Assembly: GCF_031119625.1 (NCBI RefSeq)
Contig: NZ_JAVHZV010000009.1
Location: 62,001-126,000, forward strand
DNA: 64,000 nt
DNA from: Pseudomonas sp. G34
GTDB taxonomy: Bacteria > Pseudomonadota > Gammaproteobacteria > Pseudomonadales > Pseudomonadaceae
Reading direction: 5' to 3'
Below the pieces are notes generated by a model that was given only the letters and a program-made list of their open reading frames with translations, was not told the DNA's origin and did no database searches. How positions within the stretch are numbered: position 1 is the stretch's first letter; the number at the start of each line of letters is the position of its first letter. The translations under genes were made by a program, and so were the position numbers. This document shows, piece by piece, positions 46,137-56,818 of the stretch.

Positions 46137-47261
46137 ATGATCGTTCTTTTCGCCGATTCCTTGAACGGCGTGCCGCCTGCGAGTTGGGATGCGCTGTTGT
46201 CCAGCGACCAACCGTTTCTACGCCATGCCTTTCTGACCAGCCTCGAGGACAGCGGCAGCGTCGGTGGGCGTAGCGGCTGGCAGGCCGCGCACCAGGTGTT
46301 ACTCGGTGCAGAAGGGCAGCCCCTGGCCGCGCTGCCGGCTTACGTCAAGCACCACTCCCAGGGTGAATACGTGTTCGATCATGGCTGGGCCGATGCCTGC
46401 CGGCGTGCCGGGATCGGCTATTACCCGAAGCTGCTCGGCGCGATTCCATTTTCACCGGTGACGGGCCAGCGCCTGCTGGGATCGCCCGAGGCGGCAGGGC
46501 AACTGCTCGATGGGGTGACCGCGACCCTGGAGGAACAGGGGCTATCGAGCCTGCATGTGAACTTCACCGACGCCGATAGCGATGCGCTGCTGCAGGGCCG
46601 TGATGGCTGGCTGCAACGCCTGGGCTGCCAGTTCCACTGGCACAACCGCGGCTACCGGGATTTTCAGGATTTTCTCGACACCTTGAGTTCGCGCAAGCGC
46701 AAGCAGATGCGCAAGGAGCGCGAGCAGGTGGCCGGGCAGGGCATCGTGTTCGACTGGCGCGAGGGCCACCAGTTGAGCGAGGCAGAGTGGGATTTCGTCT
46801 ACCACTGTTACGCCAATACCTACCACGTGCGTGGCCAGCGGCCGTACCTGACCCGGGAGTTCTTCAGCCTGCTGGCCGAGCGCATGCCCGAGGCGATTCG
46901 CGTGGTGCTGGCCTGCCGCGGTGCCCAGCCGGTGGCCATGGCCTTCAGCCTGCAGGGGGGCGACAGCCTGTATGGGCGTTATTGGGGGTGCCTGGCCGAG
47001 TTCGATCGGCTGCACTTCGAAACCTGCTTCTATCAGGGCATGGAGCAGGCGATCGCGCAGGGGCTGCAGCGCTTCGATGCGGGTGCCCAGGGCGAGCACA
47101 AGTTGATTCGCGGCTTCGAGCCGACCATCACCCACTCCTGGCACTACCTGGTGCACGAGGGGTTGCGTGATGCGGTGGCGGGTTTTCTGCAGGAGGAGCG
47201 GCTGGGTGTGCTGGCCTATGCCGAGCAGGCGCGGGACATGTTGCCTTACCGGCAGGCGTGA
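46137..47261 (+). CDS. FemAB/GNAT-like protein (PF04339 type)
   Basis: The 374-residue protein looks like the FemAB-like acyltransferase family often annotated as peptidoglycan biosynthesis/recognition. Typical segments are PFLRHAFLTSLEDSGSVG (about 28-45), VNFTDADSD, FLDTLSSRKRKQMRKEREQV and the C-terminal FDAGAQGEHKLIRGFEPTIT. Two GNAT-like lobes are expected. The acceptor is unknown, and no amino-acyl-tRNA link is visible. The gene stands alone, divergent from the porin. Confidence 0.82.
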   Translation: MIVLFADSLNGVPPASWDALLSSDQPFLRHAFLTSLEDSGSVGGRSGWQAAHQVLLGAEGQPLAALPAYVKHHSQGEYVFDHGWADACRRAGIGYYPKLLGAIPFSPVTGQRLLGSPEAAGQLLDGVTATLEEQGLSSLHVNFTDADSDALLQGRDGWLQRLGCQFHWHNRGYRDFQDFLDTLSSRKRKQMRKEREQVAGQGIVFDWREGHQLSEAEWDFVYHCYANTYHVRGQRPYLTREFFSLLAERMPEAIRVVLACRGAQPVAMAFSLQGGDSLYGRYWGCLAEFDRLHFETCFYQGMEQAIAQGLQRFDAGAQGEHKLIRGFEPTITHSWHYLVHEGLRDAVAGFLQEERLGVLAYAEQARDMLPYRQA

Positions 47262-47309
47262 GCGGTGCGCTGCGGTTGCCCGCAGCGCGCCAGCGCAGCA
47301 CACGACCGA

Positions 47310-47573
47310 TCAACCATCGTAGCGGCCGCCCCACTCGAGAAAACGCATCTTATGGGTCTCACCCTGGCTGTCGGTGAACACCATGATCACCGGCACTACG
47401 CCTCGCTTGTCGGAAACGTCGGTGCGGTACAGCACCTTCTGTACATCGACCTTCATGCCGTAGTGGTAATCCTCGGTCGGCAGGCCGGCACCCGGCTCGG
47501 GCTGGATGTTGGCGGCGAATACGGCGGGGGCGAGACTGGAGAGCAGGGCGGTGACAGCGGTTGCAACTTTCAT
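47310..47573 (-). CDS. DUF2790 secreted small protein
   Basis: The 87-residue protein has a signal peptide (1-20, ending near VFAA) and the DUF2790 domain (YHYGMKVDVQKVLYRTDVS, VPVIMVFTDSQGETHKMRFLEWGGRYDG). This family is largely found in Pseudomonas and is periplasmic; its function is unknown. GAGGACTCCATC (reverse strand) supplies the ribosome site. The 196 bases up to the ABC gene contain a 10-base palindrome TAGCTAGCTA near 47716 and no supported gene. Confidence 0.85.
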   Translation of the reverse strand: MKVATAVTALLSSLAPAVFAANIQPEPGAGLPTEDYHYGMKVDVQKVLYRTDVSDKRGVVPVIMVFTDSQGETHKMRFLEWGGRYDG

Positions 47574-47769
47574 GATGGAGTCCTCGATTGTTCGATGACC
47601 GGCAGCAGGATCGACCTATTCGATTGCGTTGCCTGGTGGACTCATATGACCAGCAAAGCCGAAGCGGCGGAAATTGATGGTCGTATTAGTGGGTATCATG
47701 AAAATTGATATTTGTTAGCTAGCTATCTAGTTGCCCCGACCGGCCCCGCCGAGCCGAGGTGCACTCGCC

Positions 47770-49605
<1,836 letters not shown>

Positions 49606-49684
49606 GGGGTGCAGTCTGCTCTGGCGAATGATGGGTAGTGGCGTATGGAGACGGCTGCCGAGGGGCAGGAGCGCAGGGCACTGA

Positions 49685-49716
49685 GGTAACCCATGCGCTC
49701 AGGTGCGTGGGTTACC
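49685..49716. terminator. hairpin between ppiA and the ABC exporter gene
   Basis: GGTAACCCA (49685-49693) pairs with TGGGTTACC (49708-49716). It lies downstream of minus-strand ppiA. No U-tract is seen on the minus strand. Confidence 0.45.
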
Positions 49717-49733
49717 GGGGGAGGGTAGCAGTG

Positions 49734-50288
49734 TCAGAGGCGTTTGGCGTCGAGAATCACCACCGGGTCGACCGGCACGTTCTGCTGGCCGGCGCGGTTG
49801 GCGGTGCGCACCTGGGCGATACGGTCGACCACTTCCATGCCACGGGTCACCTTGCCGAATACCGCGTAACCGAAGTCGCGCGAGCCGTTATCCAGGAAGG
49901 CGTTGTCAGTGTGGTTGATGAAGAACTGGCTGGTGGCCGAGTCACGTACCTGGGTACGCGCCATGGCCAGGGTGCCGCGCACGTTGTGCAGGCCGTTGTC
50001 GGCCTCGTTCTTGATCGGTGCCTTGGTCTGCTTCTGGCGCATGCTCTCGTCGAAGCCGCCGCCCTGCACCATGAAGCCCGGAATCACGCGGTGAAACACG
50101 GTGCCCTTGTAGAAGCCGCTGTCCACGTAGGCGAGGAAGTTCTGGGTACTGATCGGCGCTTTCTGCTCGTCGAGCTGCACTTCGATTTCACCCAGGCTGG
50201 TGGTCAGCAGCACGGTGGGGTTTTCCGCGGCCATCAGGTGGGCGGTGAACAGCAGCGAGCAGGCGGTTAGGGCGAGTTTCTTCAGCAT
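49734..50288 (-). CDS. ppiA: periplasmic peptidyl-prolyl cis-trans isomerase A (cyclophilin)
   Basis: The 184-residue cyclophilin has a signal peptide (1-20, [20 protein letters not shown]) and the cyclophilin core: [19 protein letters not shown] (catalytic Arg), [11 protein letters not shown] and the C-terminal [13 protein letters not shown]. It speeds prolyl isomerisation in the periplasm. Start ATG 50288 is chosen by the signal peptide; the frame stays open upstream. The ABC exporter gene follows, as in P. aeruginosa. Confidence 0.93.
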   Translation of the reverse strand: MLKKLALTACSLLFTAHLMAAENPTVLLTTSLGEIEVQLDEQKAPISTQNFLAYVDSGFYKGTVFHRVIPGFMVQGGGFDESMRQKQTKAPIKNEADNGLHNVRGTLAMARTQVRDSATSQFFINHTDNAFLDNGSRDFGYAVFGKVTRGMEVVDRIAQVRTANRAGQQNVPVDPVVILDAKRL

Positions 50289-50293
50289 CGGGT

Positions 50294-50404
50294 CTAGTCC
50301 TTGGATGGGGTGGCGGCAGTGTTTTCGACTTCCAGCAGAAAGGCAAGCAGGCTGCGCTCGAACCGTTCGCGCAGGTCGAGCGGCGTGGCACGTGGAAAGC
50401 CGCT
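50294..50404 (-). other. short open frame, possible gene relic before ppiA
   Basis: This frame (ATG 50404) could encode about 36 residues ending [17 protein letters not shown] and a short tail. The pattern resembles the final helix of alpha/beta hydrolases, and an alpha/beta-hydrolase gene sits between ppiA and a regulator gene in P. aeruginosa. It is too short to identify, so it may be a relic or chance. The rest of 50289-50554 shows nothing. Confidence 0.25.
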
Positions 50405-50554
50405 CATTACCCGCAGGCGGGTGCAAGGCAAGCCTTGGCTATGGACCTGCAGGTGCGACCGGCCTGGGCACCCGCGTAGGACAGGTGATAGGGCGCAGGC
50501 GTTCCGGTACGCGCCAGGCCGTGCAGCGCTGCTCGATATGGCCATTTACAGCGC

Positions 50555-51472
50555 TCAGGCCGGCGAGTCGGGCGCTTCGTCGAGCGGCGCCGCATCGAAA
50601 CGCTGGATCAGGTCGGTGAGGATCTGCGTGGCCGGGCCCAGCGCCTTGTCCTTGCTGGCGTAGAGAAAGAACACCGGCTTGCGGTTGCCGCCCTTGTCCA
50701 GGGGCAGTGGCTTGAGCAGGCCATCCTTGAGTTCGCGCTCGATCATGTGCCGCGGCAGCCAGGCGAAGCCCAGGCCGCTGCCGACGAAGGTGGCTGCGGT
50801 GGCCAGGCTGCCCACCGTCCAGCGCTGCTCGGCGCCGAGCCAGCCCATATCGCGGGGCTGATGACGCCCCGAGTCGCGGATCACCACCTGCATCTGGGTT
50901 TCCAGGTCCTGGAAGTTGAGCTCGCGCTGCAGGCGATGCAGCGGGTGATCGGGATGGGCCACGGCGAGAAATTCCACCGGGCTCATTTCCGAACCGAGAA
51001 AGCCGGGAATGCTGTAGGCGCTGATCGCCAGGTCGGCGACGCCTTCCTTGAGCACTTCCTCGACGCCGGACAGCACTTCCTCGCGCAGGCGCACGCGGCA
51101 GCCACGGCTCTGCGGCATGAAGGCGGTCAGGGCGCGCACCAGGCGCGCGCTCGGGTAGGCGGCGTCGACCACCAGCCGCACCTCGGCCTCCCAGCCTTGT
51201 TCCATGTGGTGCGCCAGGTCTTCGAGCTGGCTGGCCTGCTTGACCAGTTGCCGGGAACGGCGCAGCAGCACGTCGCCGGCTTCGGTGAGCACCGCCTTGC
51301 GCCCGTCGATGCGCAGCAGCGGCACGCCCAGTTGCTCCTGCATGCGTGCCACGGTGTAGCTCACCGACGATTGCGAGCGGTGCAGCACCTCGGCCGCCTG
51401 GGCGAAGCCGCCGTGATCGACCACGGCCTGCAGGGTGCGCCATTGATCGAGGGTAACGCGTGGAGCCTTCAT
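50555..51472 (-). CDS. LysR-family transcriptional regulator
   Basis: The 305-residue protein has an N-terminal winged helix-turn-helix (residues about 5-65, FAQAAEVLHRSQSSVSYTVARM) and a periplasmic-binding-like effector domain (about 90-295). It starts at ATG 51472 with GGAG 5-8 bases upstream; the longer frame adds an unsupported leader. It is divergent from a small periplasmic-protein gene with a 74-base gap, so that gene is a possible target. The effector is unknown. Confidence 0.9.
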   Translation of the reverse strand: MKAPRVTLDQWRTLQAVVDHGGFAQAAEVLHRSQSSVSYTVARMQEQLGVPLLRIDGRKAVLTEAGDVLLRRSRQLVKQASQLEDLAHHMEQGWEAEVRLVVDAAYPSARLVRALTAFMPQSRGCRVRLREEVLSGVEEVLKEGVADLAISAYSIPGFLGSEMSPVEFLAVAHPDHPLHRLQRELNFQDLETQMQVVIRDSGRHQPRDMGWLGAEQRWTVGSLATAATFVGSGLGFAWLPRHMIERELKDGLLKPLPLDKGGNRKPVFFLYASKDKALGPATQILTDLIQRFDAAPLDEAPDSPA

Positions 51473-51546
51473 CTGTTCTCCTTCACCAGCGGCTGTGCAC
51501 GGCCAGGCACTGGCTCTAAACTGACGGCCCACCTCGGAGGCTGGCC

Positions 51547-51861
51547 ATGAAAAAATTCTGTTGCGCACTGCTTGCCTGCTTGCCCCTGGCTGCGCAGGCG
51601 TATCCCATCGAACTGGAAAAGCAGTTCAACGGCGCCGAAGTATCGGCGAGCACCCAGGAAATCGATCACAACATGGCTGCCGTACGGGTGCAGAACTACG
51701 GTCAGCGGGCTGCTTCCTGCAAGGCGGTGTTTCGCAACGGCCCCGAGGCGCCGCGCACCCGCAGCGTCAACCTGGCGGCCGGGCAAAGCGGCAACCTCAC
51801 GGTAAAGTTCGCGCGCAGCATCATCCGCCTGCGCGTGCAGCTTGATTGCCAGCCCCAATAG
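51547..51861 (+). CDS. small periplasmic protein of unknown function
   Basis: The 104-residue protein has a clean signal peptide (1-18, MKKFCCALLACLPLAAQA). The mature part is rich in polar residues with two cysteines (about residues 58 and 101) that could form a disulfide. Proteins like this in Pseudomonas are sometimes labelled 3-phosphoglycerate kinase, which the sequence does not support. GGAGGCTGGCC precedes ATG 51547. A terminator follows at 51912. Confidence 0.75.
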   Translation: MKKFCCALLACLPLAAQAYPIELEKQFNGAEVSASTQEIDHNMAAVRVQNYGQRAASCKAVFRNGPEAPRTRSVNLAAGQSGNLTVKFARSIIRLRVQLDCQPQ

Positions 51862-51911
51862 GCTGATCAGACTAGGGTCAGCCGCCGGACAAATCAACTT
51901 AATCGATAGAT

Positions 51912-51935
51912 AAGCGCTGATAATCATCGCTTTTT
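51912..51935 (+). terminator. terminator after the small periplasmic-protein gene
   Basis: AAGCG (51912-51916) pairs with CGCTT (51928-51932), with an inner TGA/TCA stem, and is followed by a T-run at 51931-51935. It begins 51 bases after the stop. Confidence 0.6.
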
Positions 51936-51950
51936 ATCAAGATGCATCCC

Positions 51951-51968
51951 GCCGGCTCATGAGCCGGC
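51951..51968. repeat. 18-base perfect palindrome
   Basis: GCCGGCTCATGAGCCGGC is perfectly self-complementary. It lies between the terminator at 51935 and rarD (52134). It can form a hairpin only with a small loop, or serve as a dimeric protein site. Confidence 0.5.
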
Positions 51969-52133
51969 CAGCCGTCACGGCGGCGGCGTGCCGGGTGGAT
52001 TGTCTAGCGGCCGGCGAACCGTTATGGTGCGCCGCCCATCCGTGCAGCGCCGCGTGGCCCGCGCCGTCGCCGCAGCCCGAACGCCTTGGCGGCTGAACGG
52101 CACAGGGCGACTTTCCTAGTTTCGAGGTGCGCG

Positions 52134-53036
52134 ATGACGCTTTCCGGACCCGGCGTGCTGTTCTCTGTCAGCGCCTCGATCCTTTTTGCCCTGATTCCCG
52201 GCTACGTACAGATGCTCACGCCGCTGGACGGCTTTCAGGTGTTCGCCCAGCGCGTGCTGTGGTCGATTCCGGCCGTGCTGCTGTTGCTCACCCTGCTGCG
52301 CCAATGGCCATTGTTGCTCAGTGCCCTGCAGCGCCTGCGCCGTGAGCCGCTGCTGCTGGCCGCCTTGCCAGTGACGGCGGCGCTGCTCGGCGTGCAGTGG
52401 TTCCTGTTCGTTTGGGCGCCGCTGACCGGGCATATGCTCGACGTGTCCCTGGGTTACTTCCTGCTGCCGCTGGCCATGGTGCTGGCTGGCCGGGTGTTCT
52501 ACGGCGAACGCCTGCGCCCGCTGCAGAGGCTCGCCGTGGCCTGCGCCTTGGCCGGGGTGCTGCATGAGTTGTGGCAGTCCCAGGCATTTTCCTGGGTCAC
52601 CCTGGTCACCGCGCTGGGCTACCCGCCGTATTTCATGCTGCGCCGCTGGATGCGCCTGGACGCACTGCCGGGGCTGATTCTGGAGATGCTGGTGATGGCG
52701 CCCCTGGCGATCTGGCTGATCGTCTACTGGGCGCCGGCCGGCATGTTCGCCGAGTACCCGCGCCTGTGGTGGCTGGTGCCCGGTATGGCGCTGCTGGGCA
52801 CCATCGCCCTGGCGGTGATGATGGTCTCGTCGCGGCTGCTGCCGCTGGGCCTGTTCGGCATTCTCAGCTATGTGGAGCCGGTGCTGCTGTTTATGGTCAG
52901 CCTGGTATTTCTCGGTGAGCAGTTCGATTCCAAGCAGTTCCTCACCTACCTGCCAATCTGGTTGGCGGTGCTGCTGGTGGGCTGGGACAGCGCTCGCCTG
53001 CTGATCAAACAGCGGCGCATGCAACGGGCGGCCTGA
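52134..53036 (+). CDS. rarD: RarD-type EamA-family transporter
   Basis: The 300-residue protein has about ten membrane helices, typical of the EamA drug/metabolite transporter superfamily and RarD length. It has RVLWSIPAVLLLL, a central YPPYFMLRRWMRLDAL loop and FGILSYVEPVLLFMVSLVFLGE near the C-terminus. RarD is implicated in chloramphenicol tolerance in P. aeruginosa by name; the natural substrate is unknown. ATG 52134 follows GAGGTGCGCG. The gene is separate from its neighbours. Confidence 0.85.
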   Translation: MTLSGPGVLFSVSASILFALIPGYVQMLTPLDGFQVFAQRVLWSIPAVLLLLTLLRQWPLLLSALQRLRREPLLLAALPVTAALLGVQWFLFVWAPLTGHMLDVSLGYFLLPLAMVLAGRVFYGERLRPLQRLAVACALAGVLHELWQSQAFSWVTLVTALGYPPYFMLRRWMRLDALPGLILEMLVMAPLAIWLIVYWAPAGMFAEYPRLWWLVPGMALLGTIALAVMMVSSRLLPLGLFGILSYVEPVLLFMVSLVFLGEQFDSKQFLTYLPIWLAVLLVGWDSARLLIKQRRMQRAA

Positions 53037-53131
53037 CGGCTTTCGCTGCTTATGCAGAGAAAGCATTCGGCCCCGAGGCGCGAACGCGGTAACCTATGCG
53101 GCTGATTTAGCATTTGCATCGAGGTTGCCCC

Positions 53132-54484
53132 GTGTTTGCCCAATTTGCCCTGCATGAACGCCTGCTCAAAGCCGTCGACGAGCTCAAATTCACCGAGCCC
53201 ACCCCCGTACAGGCCGCTGCGATTCCTCTGGCGCTGGAAGGCAAGGACCTGCGGGTGATCGCCCAGACGGGGAGCGGCAAGACCGCGGCCTTCGTGCTGC
53301 CGATGCTCAACCGCCTGCTCGGTAACGGTAGCTCCAACGCCCGGGTCAGCGTGCGTGCGCTGATTCTGCTGCCGACCCGCGAACTGGCCCAGCAGACCCT
53401 CAAGGAAGTCGAGCGCTTCGCCCAGTTCACCTTTCTCAAGGGCGGGCTGATCACCGGCGGCGAAGACTTCAAGGTGCAGGCTGCCATGCTGCGCAAGATC
53501 GATATCGTCATCGGCACCCCTGGCCGGCTGATCGAGCATGCCAATGCCGGCAACCTGTTGTTCGACGATGTCGAGGTGCTGGTGCTCGATGAGGCCGACC
53601 GCATGCTCGACATGGGGTTTGCCGAAGACGTGCAGCGCCTGGCCGAGATGTGCGGTCGTGAACACCAGACCCTGCTGTTCTCCGCCACCAGCGGTGGCGC
53701 GGGCCTGCGTGAAGTGGTCGCCAAGGTATTGCGCGACCCCGAGCACCTGCAGCTCAACCGGGTCAGCGAGCTGGCCGAAGGCACCCGCCAGCAGATCATC
53801 ACCGCCGACCACAACTACCACAAGGAACAGCTGGTCGAGTGGTTGCTGAGCAACGAGACCTACGACAAGGCGATCATCTTCACCAACACCCGTGCCCAGG
53901 CCGACCGCCTGTACGGCAAGCTGGTGGCCAAGGAATTCAAGACCTTCGTGCTGCACGGCGAGAAGGATCAGAAGGACCGCAAGCTGGCCATCGACCGCCT
54001 GCGCCAGGGCGCGGTGAAAGTGCTGGTTGCCACTGACGTCGCGGCACGCGGCCTGGATGTCGACGGTCTGGATCTGGTGATCAACTTCGATATGCCGCGC
54101 TCGGGCGACGATTACGTGCACCGCACCGGGCGTACCGGCCGGGCCGGTAACGAGGGGCTGGCGATCTCGCTGATCACCCACAACGACTGGAACCTGATGT
54201 CGAGTATCGAGCGCTACCTCAAGCAGCGTTTCGAGAAGCGTACCATCAAGGAACACAAGGGCATTTATCAGGGGCCGAAGAACCTCAAGGCCTCGGGCAA
54301 GGCCGTGGGTGCCAAGAAGAAAAAGATCGACCCGAAAACCGGCAAGAAGATCGCCAAGAAGCCCGCAGCGAAAACCCCGGCCAAGCGCAACACGGTGAAC
54401 AAGCCGAAGAGCGATGCGCCGACCCTGGTCAGCCAGGACGGGCTGGCGCCGCTCAAGCGCAAGGCGCCGTCGACCGACGCCTGA
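53132..54484 (+). CDS. DEAD-box RNA helicase
   Basis: The 450-residue protein has the helicase motifs in order: AQTGSGKT (I), PTRELAQQ (Ia), GTPGRL (Ib), VLDEADRML (II), SAT (III), then IIFTNTR, LVATDVAARGLDVDGLDLVINFD (V) and HRTGRTGRAG (VI). The C-terminal 80 residues are Lys/Ala-rich and basic (an RNA-binding tail). It is of the RhlE/SrmB/RhlB group; which one cannot be fixed from sequence alone. GTG 53132 has GAGG at 53121-53124 with 7-base spacing. A hairpin terminator follows. Confidence 0.9.
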   Translation: MFAQFALHERLLKAVDELKFTEPTPVQAAAIPLALEGKDLRVIAQTGSGKTAAFVLPMLNRLLGNGSSNARVSVRALILLPTRELAQQTLKEVERFAQFTFLKGGLITGGEDFKVQAAMLRKIDIVIGTPGRLIEHANAGNLLFDDVEVLVLDEADRMLDMGFAEDVQRLAEMCGREHQTLLFSATSGGAGLREVVAKVLRDPEHLQLNRVSELAEGTRQQIITADHNYHKEQLVEWLLSNETYDKAIIFTNTRAQADRLYGKLVAKEFKTFVLHGEKDQKDRKLAIDRLRQGAVKVLVATDVAARGLDVDGLDLVINFDMPRSGDDYVHRTGRTGRAGNEGLAISLITHNDWNLMSSIERYLKQRFEKRTIKEHKGIYQGPKNLKASGKAVGAKKKKIDPKTGKKIAKKPAAKTPAKRNTVNKPKSDAPTLVSQDGLAPLKRKAPSTDA

Positions 54485-54491
54485 TCCCGGC

Positions 54492-54527
54492 AGCGCTTAT
54501 CGACGGCCACGGCCGTCGGCAAGCGCT
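54492..54527. terminator. bidirectional hairpin after the helicase gene
   Basis: AGCGCTT (54492-54498) pairs with AAGCGCT (54521-54527) around an inner stem CGACGGCC/GGCCGTCG (54501-54508, 54511-54518). It lies between convergent genes and ends at the stop codon of the minus-strand gene. Confidence 0.6.
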
Positions 54528-54814
54528 CAATCCATCCGTTCCTCCACCTCGCCACCAATCTCTTCCAGTTCCAGCAGGCGCTGATCATAGGCGTCGCAAT
54601 CGCTGGTGTGCTCGCCGGCGCCTTGCGGCGGCGCCTGCTTGAGCTCCTGGCGCAGCAGCGCCGCCCGCTGCGGGTCGCGCTGGGTGATTTCCTCGATCTT
54701 GGCCGCCAGTTCCTGGGCCTTGGCCGTCGCCTCGTCGGCCGTGCAGGCTTGCGCCTGGCCCATCCCGTAGAGGGCCAGAGCCAGGCCGCAAAGCGCTGCG
54801 AGGTGTCTGCTCAT
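54527..54814 (-). CDS. small periplasmic protein of unknown function
   Basis: The 95-residue protein has a signal peptide (1-23, AALCGLALALYGMGQAQA) and a short acidic helical mature part (TADEATAKAQELAAKIEEIT, CDAYDQRLLELEEIG). Two cysteines (about 24 and 73) may pair. I do not recognise the family. It precedes the subtilase gene's 3' end by 74 bases on the same strand. Confidence 0.65.
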   Translation of the reverse strand: MSRHLAALCGLALALYGMGQAQACTADEATAKAQELAAKIEEITQRDPQRAALLRQELKQAPPQGAGEHTSDCDAYDQRLLELEEIGGEVEERMD

Positions 54815-54888
54815 GCTCGAATCCTCACGTTTGGCAGGGTCAGGTGTGGGCGGTTGAGTGCCTGCCGGTGGTGAAGGTTCAGGGCTTC

Positions 54889-56664
54889 TTACGGCTTGCT
54901 GTCCAGGCTTCTGACGGTCAGATCCAGGGCCTTCTGCATGTCCAGCCGGGCGGAGCGGCCGATGTCCTTGTCGTTCAGGTCGAAGCCGCGCTCCGAGGGC
55001 AGGATCGGTGCGGTCAGGTCGTCGGCGTCAGTGGGCTCGAAGTCGAACTCCTCACCGATGGTCATGGCGCTGCGGCGCAGCAGCATGCGCAGCTGATCGG
55101 GGTGCAGGTCCGGGTTGATCGACATCAACGCGGCCACCACCCCGGCTACCAGCGGGGTGGCGTAGGAGGTGCCGCAATGCACGCTGCCCTGCTGATTTTC
55201 CTCGGCGGTGGAGGCACGCACGCAGGCGGCGGCGGTGATGTCCACGCGGGTGTCGACGTTCGAGGAACTGCGCCGTTTGACGTAGGCCGGGTCGTCCACG
55301 GCCACGTCCTTGCGCTCGCTGCGCTGGTGGCCACCGACCACGAACAGCTGCTCGGTGACGAACGAGGAGGGCAGGCGATAGTCGTCGGCACCCGAGAACG
55401 AGGCGCCATTGCCGGCGGAGTTGACCACCACCACATCCGGGTGCTCGCGGCGCAGCCACAGGAAGAATTCCTCCAGCAGCTCTTCGTAGCCGCTCATCGC
55501 CACGCCGGAGCGCACCAGCGAATCGATTTCGTCGCCATGAATGTTCTTCGCGCCGATGCGGTGAATGCCCCAGCTCCAGTTCAGCACCCGCACGCCGTCC
55601 TCGACCAGGTTGACCGAGGCGGCGATGTTGGCGGTGATGCCGGCATCGGAGTTGCGGTCGACGATCACCTCGAAGCCCGGGCCGGCGCCGTCCAGGCCGC
55701 GCAGGAAGCCGGTGTTGCCGCCATCGTTCCAGCGCGCGGCGAGGATGCCGGCCACGGTTGAGCCATGGCCATCCGGCTTGTCGGCGTCGCGGCTGTACAG
55801 GCGGGTATGTGGCGTGTGGCCCTGGCGCTCGGCGGCGCCGAGGTAGTCCCGGAAGTCCGGGGCATCGAAGTCGACGTTGCGTTCGATCAGGCCGATACGC
55901 ACCGGCTTGGTGTCGATAGGGGCGCGCTTGGAGGGAATGCGCCGCTGGTAATAGTTGACCGCATCGACGAAGCGGTTGGCCGCCCATTCTTCTTCGCCCA
56001 GCTGTTGGTCTGCCGTCGCGCCCGCTGGCGCTTCCTGTTCCTCGGCGGAGGATTCCTCGATCACCACGGCATCGACGCCCAGCTCGCTGCCCAGGCGCAG
56101 CACCATGGCGTCACGCTGGATCAGATCCTTGGCCGGCAGCCGTAGCTGATAGGTATTGAGCGGCGCAATCGCGCCGACCACCTCGGCGCCATACTTCCTG
56201 GCCAGCGCCTTGGCGGTATCCAGGCCGTGGGCATCTTCCTCGATGACCACACTGACCAGGTCGACATAGGTGTTGAGGCCGTCCATGTTCTCTGCCACTT
56301 CGCCTGGCTTGGCGGCCACTACGTGGCTGCCCGCCATCGACAGCCATACCGGGTTGCTCACCTCGTCGCCCTGTTGCAGCCACAGCGGGCCGCTCTGGTA
56401 GCGCTTGCTGTCGAGGGTGATGCGCAGCCCATCTCCACGCTTCACGGCGCTGGCGGGCAGCGCCTTGCCATCGAGCAGTACCTGCAGCTGGCCGTCGGAT
56501 ACGCCGCGTGCCGAGAGGCAGAAGGTCTGGCGCTGGGTGTCGAGCACATCTTCGCAGCGATACAGGTGCTTGAGCCGCAGCGGCTCGGCCGCCAGTGCCG
56601 ATGGTGCGAGGCTCGCCACGAGCAGAGCGCTGAAGACGGGGCGCAGCAGGGGCCGGCGAAGCAT
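54889..56664 (-). CDS. S8 (subtilase) family secreted protease with Glu in the Asp position
   Basis: The 591-residue protein has a signal peptide (1-25), an N-terminal propeptide/adhesin-like domain (about 30-230) and a subtilase domain (about 245-530). The catalytic His300 (DGHGSTVAG) and Ser500 (HCGTSYATPLVAG) and the oxyanion Asn (NSAGNGAS) are present. In the first triad block the expected Asp is Glu261 (VRIGLIERNVDFDAPDF); Asp265 and Asp267 follow closely. Activity may be reduced or altered. The role and export route are unknown. A signal peptide implies export to the periplasm or beyond. Confidence 0.85.
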   Translation of the reverse strand: MLRRPLLRPVFSALLVASLAPSALAAEPLRLKHLYRCEDVLDTQRQTFCLSARGVSDGQLQVLLDGKALPASAVKRGDGLRITLDSKRYQSGPLWLQQGDEVSNPVWLSMAGSHVVAAKPGEVAENMDGLNTYVDLVSVVIEEDAHGLDTAKALARKYGAEVVGAIAPLNTYQLRLPAKDLIQRDAMVLRLGSELGVDAVVIEESSAEEQEAPAGATADQQLGEEEWAANRFVDAVNYYQRRIPSKRAPIDTKPVRIGLIERNVDFDAPDFRDYLGAAERQGHTPHTRLYSRDADKPDGHGSTVAGILAARWNDGGNTGFLRGLDGAGPGFEVIVDRNSDAGITANIAASVNLVEDGVRVLNWSWGIHRIGAKNIHGDEIDSLVRSGVAMSGYEELLEEFFLWLRREHPDVVVVNSAGNGASFSGADDYRLPSSFVTEQLFVVGGHQRSERKDVAVDDPAYVKRRSSSNVDTRVDITAAACVRASTAEENQQGSVHCGTSYATPLVAGVVAALMSINPDLHPDQLRMLLRRSAMTIGEEFDFEPTDADDLTAPILPSERGFDLNDKDIGRSARLDMQKALDLTVRSLDSKP

Positions 56665-56818
56665 GGCGAAGATCCTTTGTGCAGGGGGATGCGCCTCAGA
56701 CTGGCGGCGCAGGCCTTGGTTCAGGCGGCATTCGGCAGATAGCCCGAACCTTGTTCACGGCGCAGGCGTCACAGCTTGACAGGCGCGCTGAGCGCCGACG
56801 ATAAAAGGAGACGAGGCG

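Noticed and set aside
51547..51861. Phosphoglycerate kinase annotation for the small periplasmic protein
   Set aside because: The protein has 104 residues, a signal peptide and no kinase motif.
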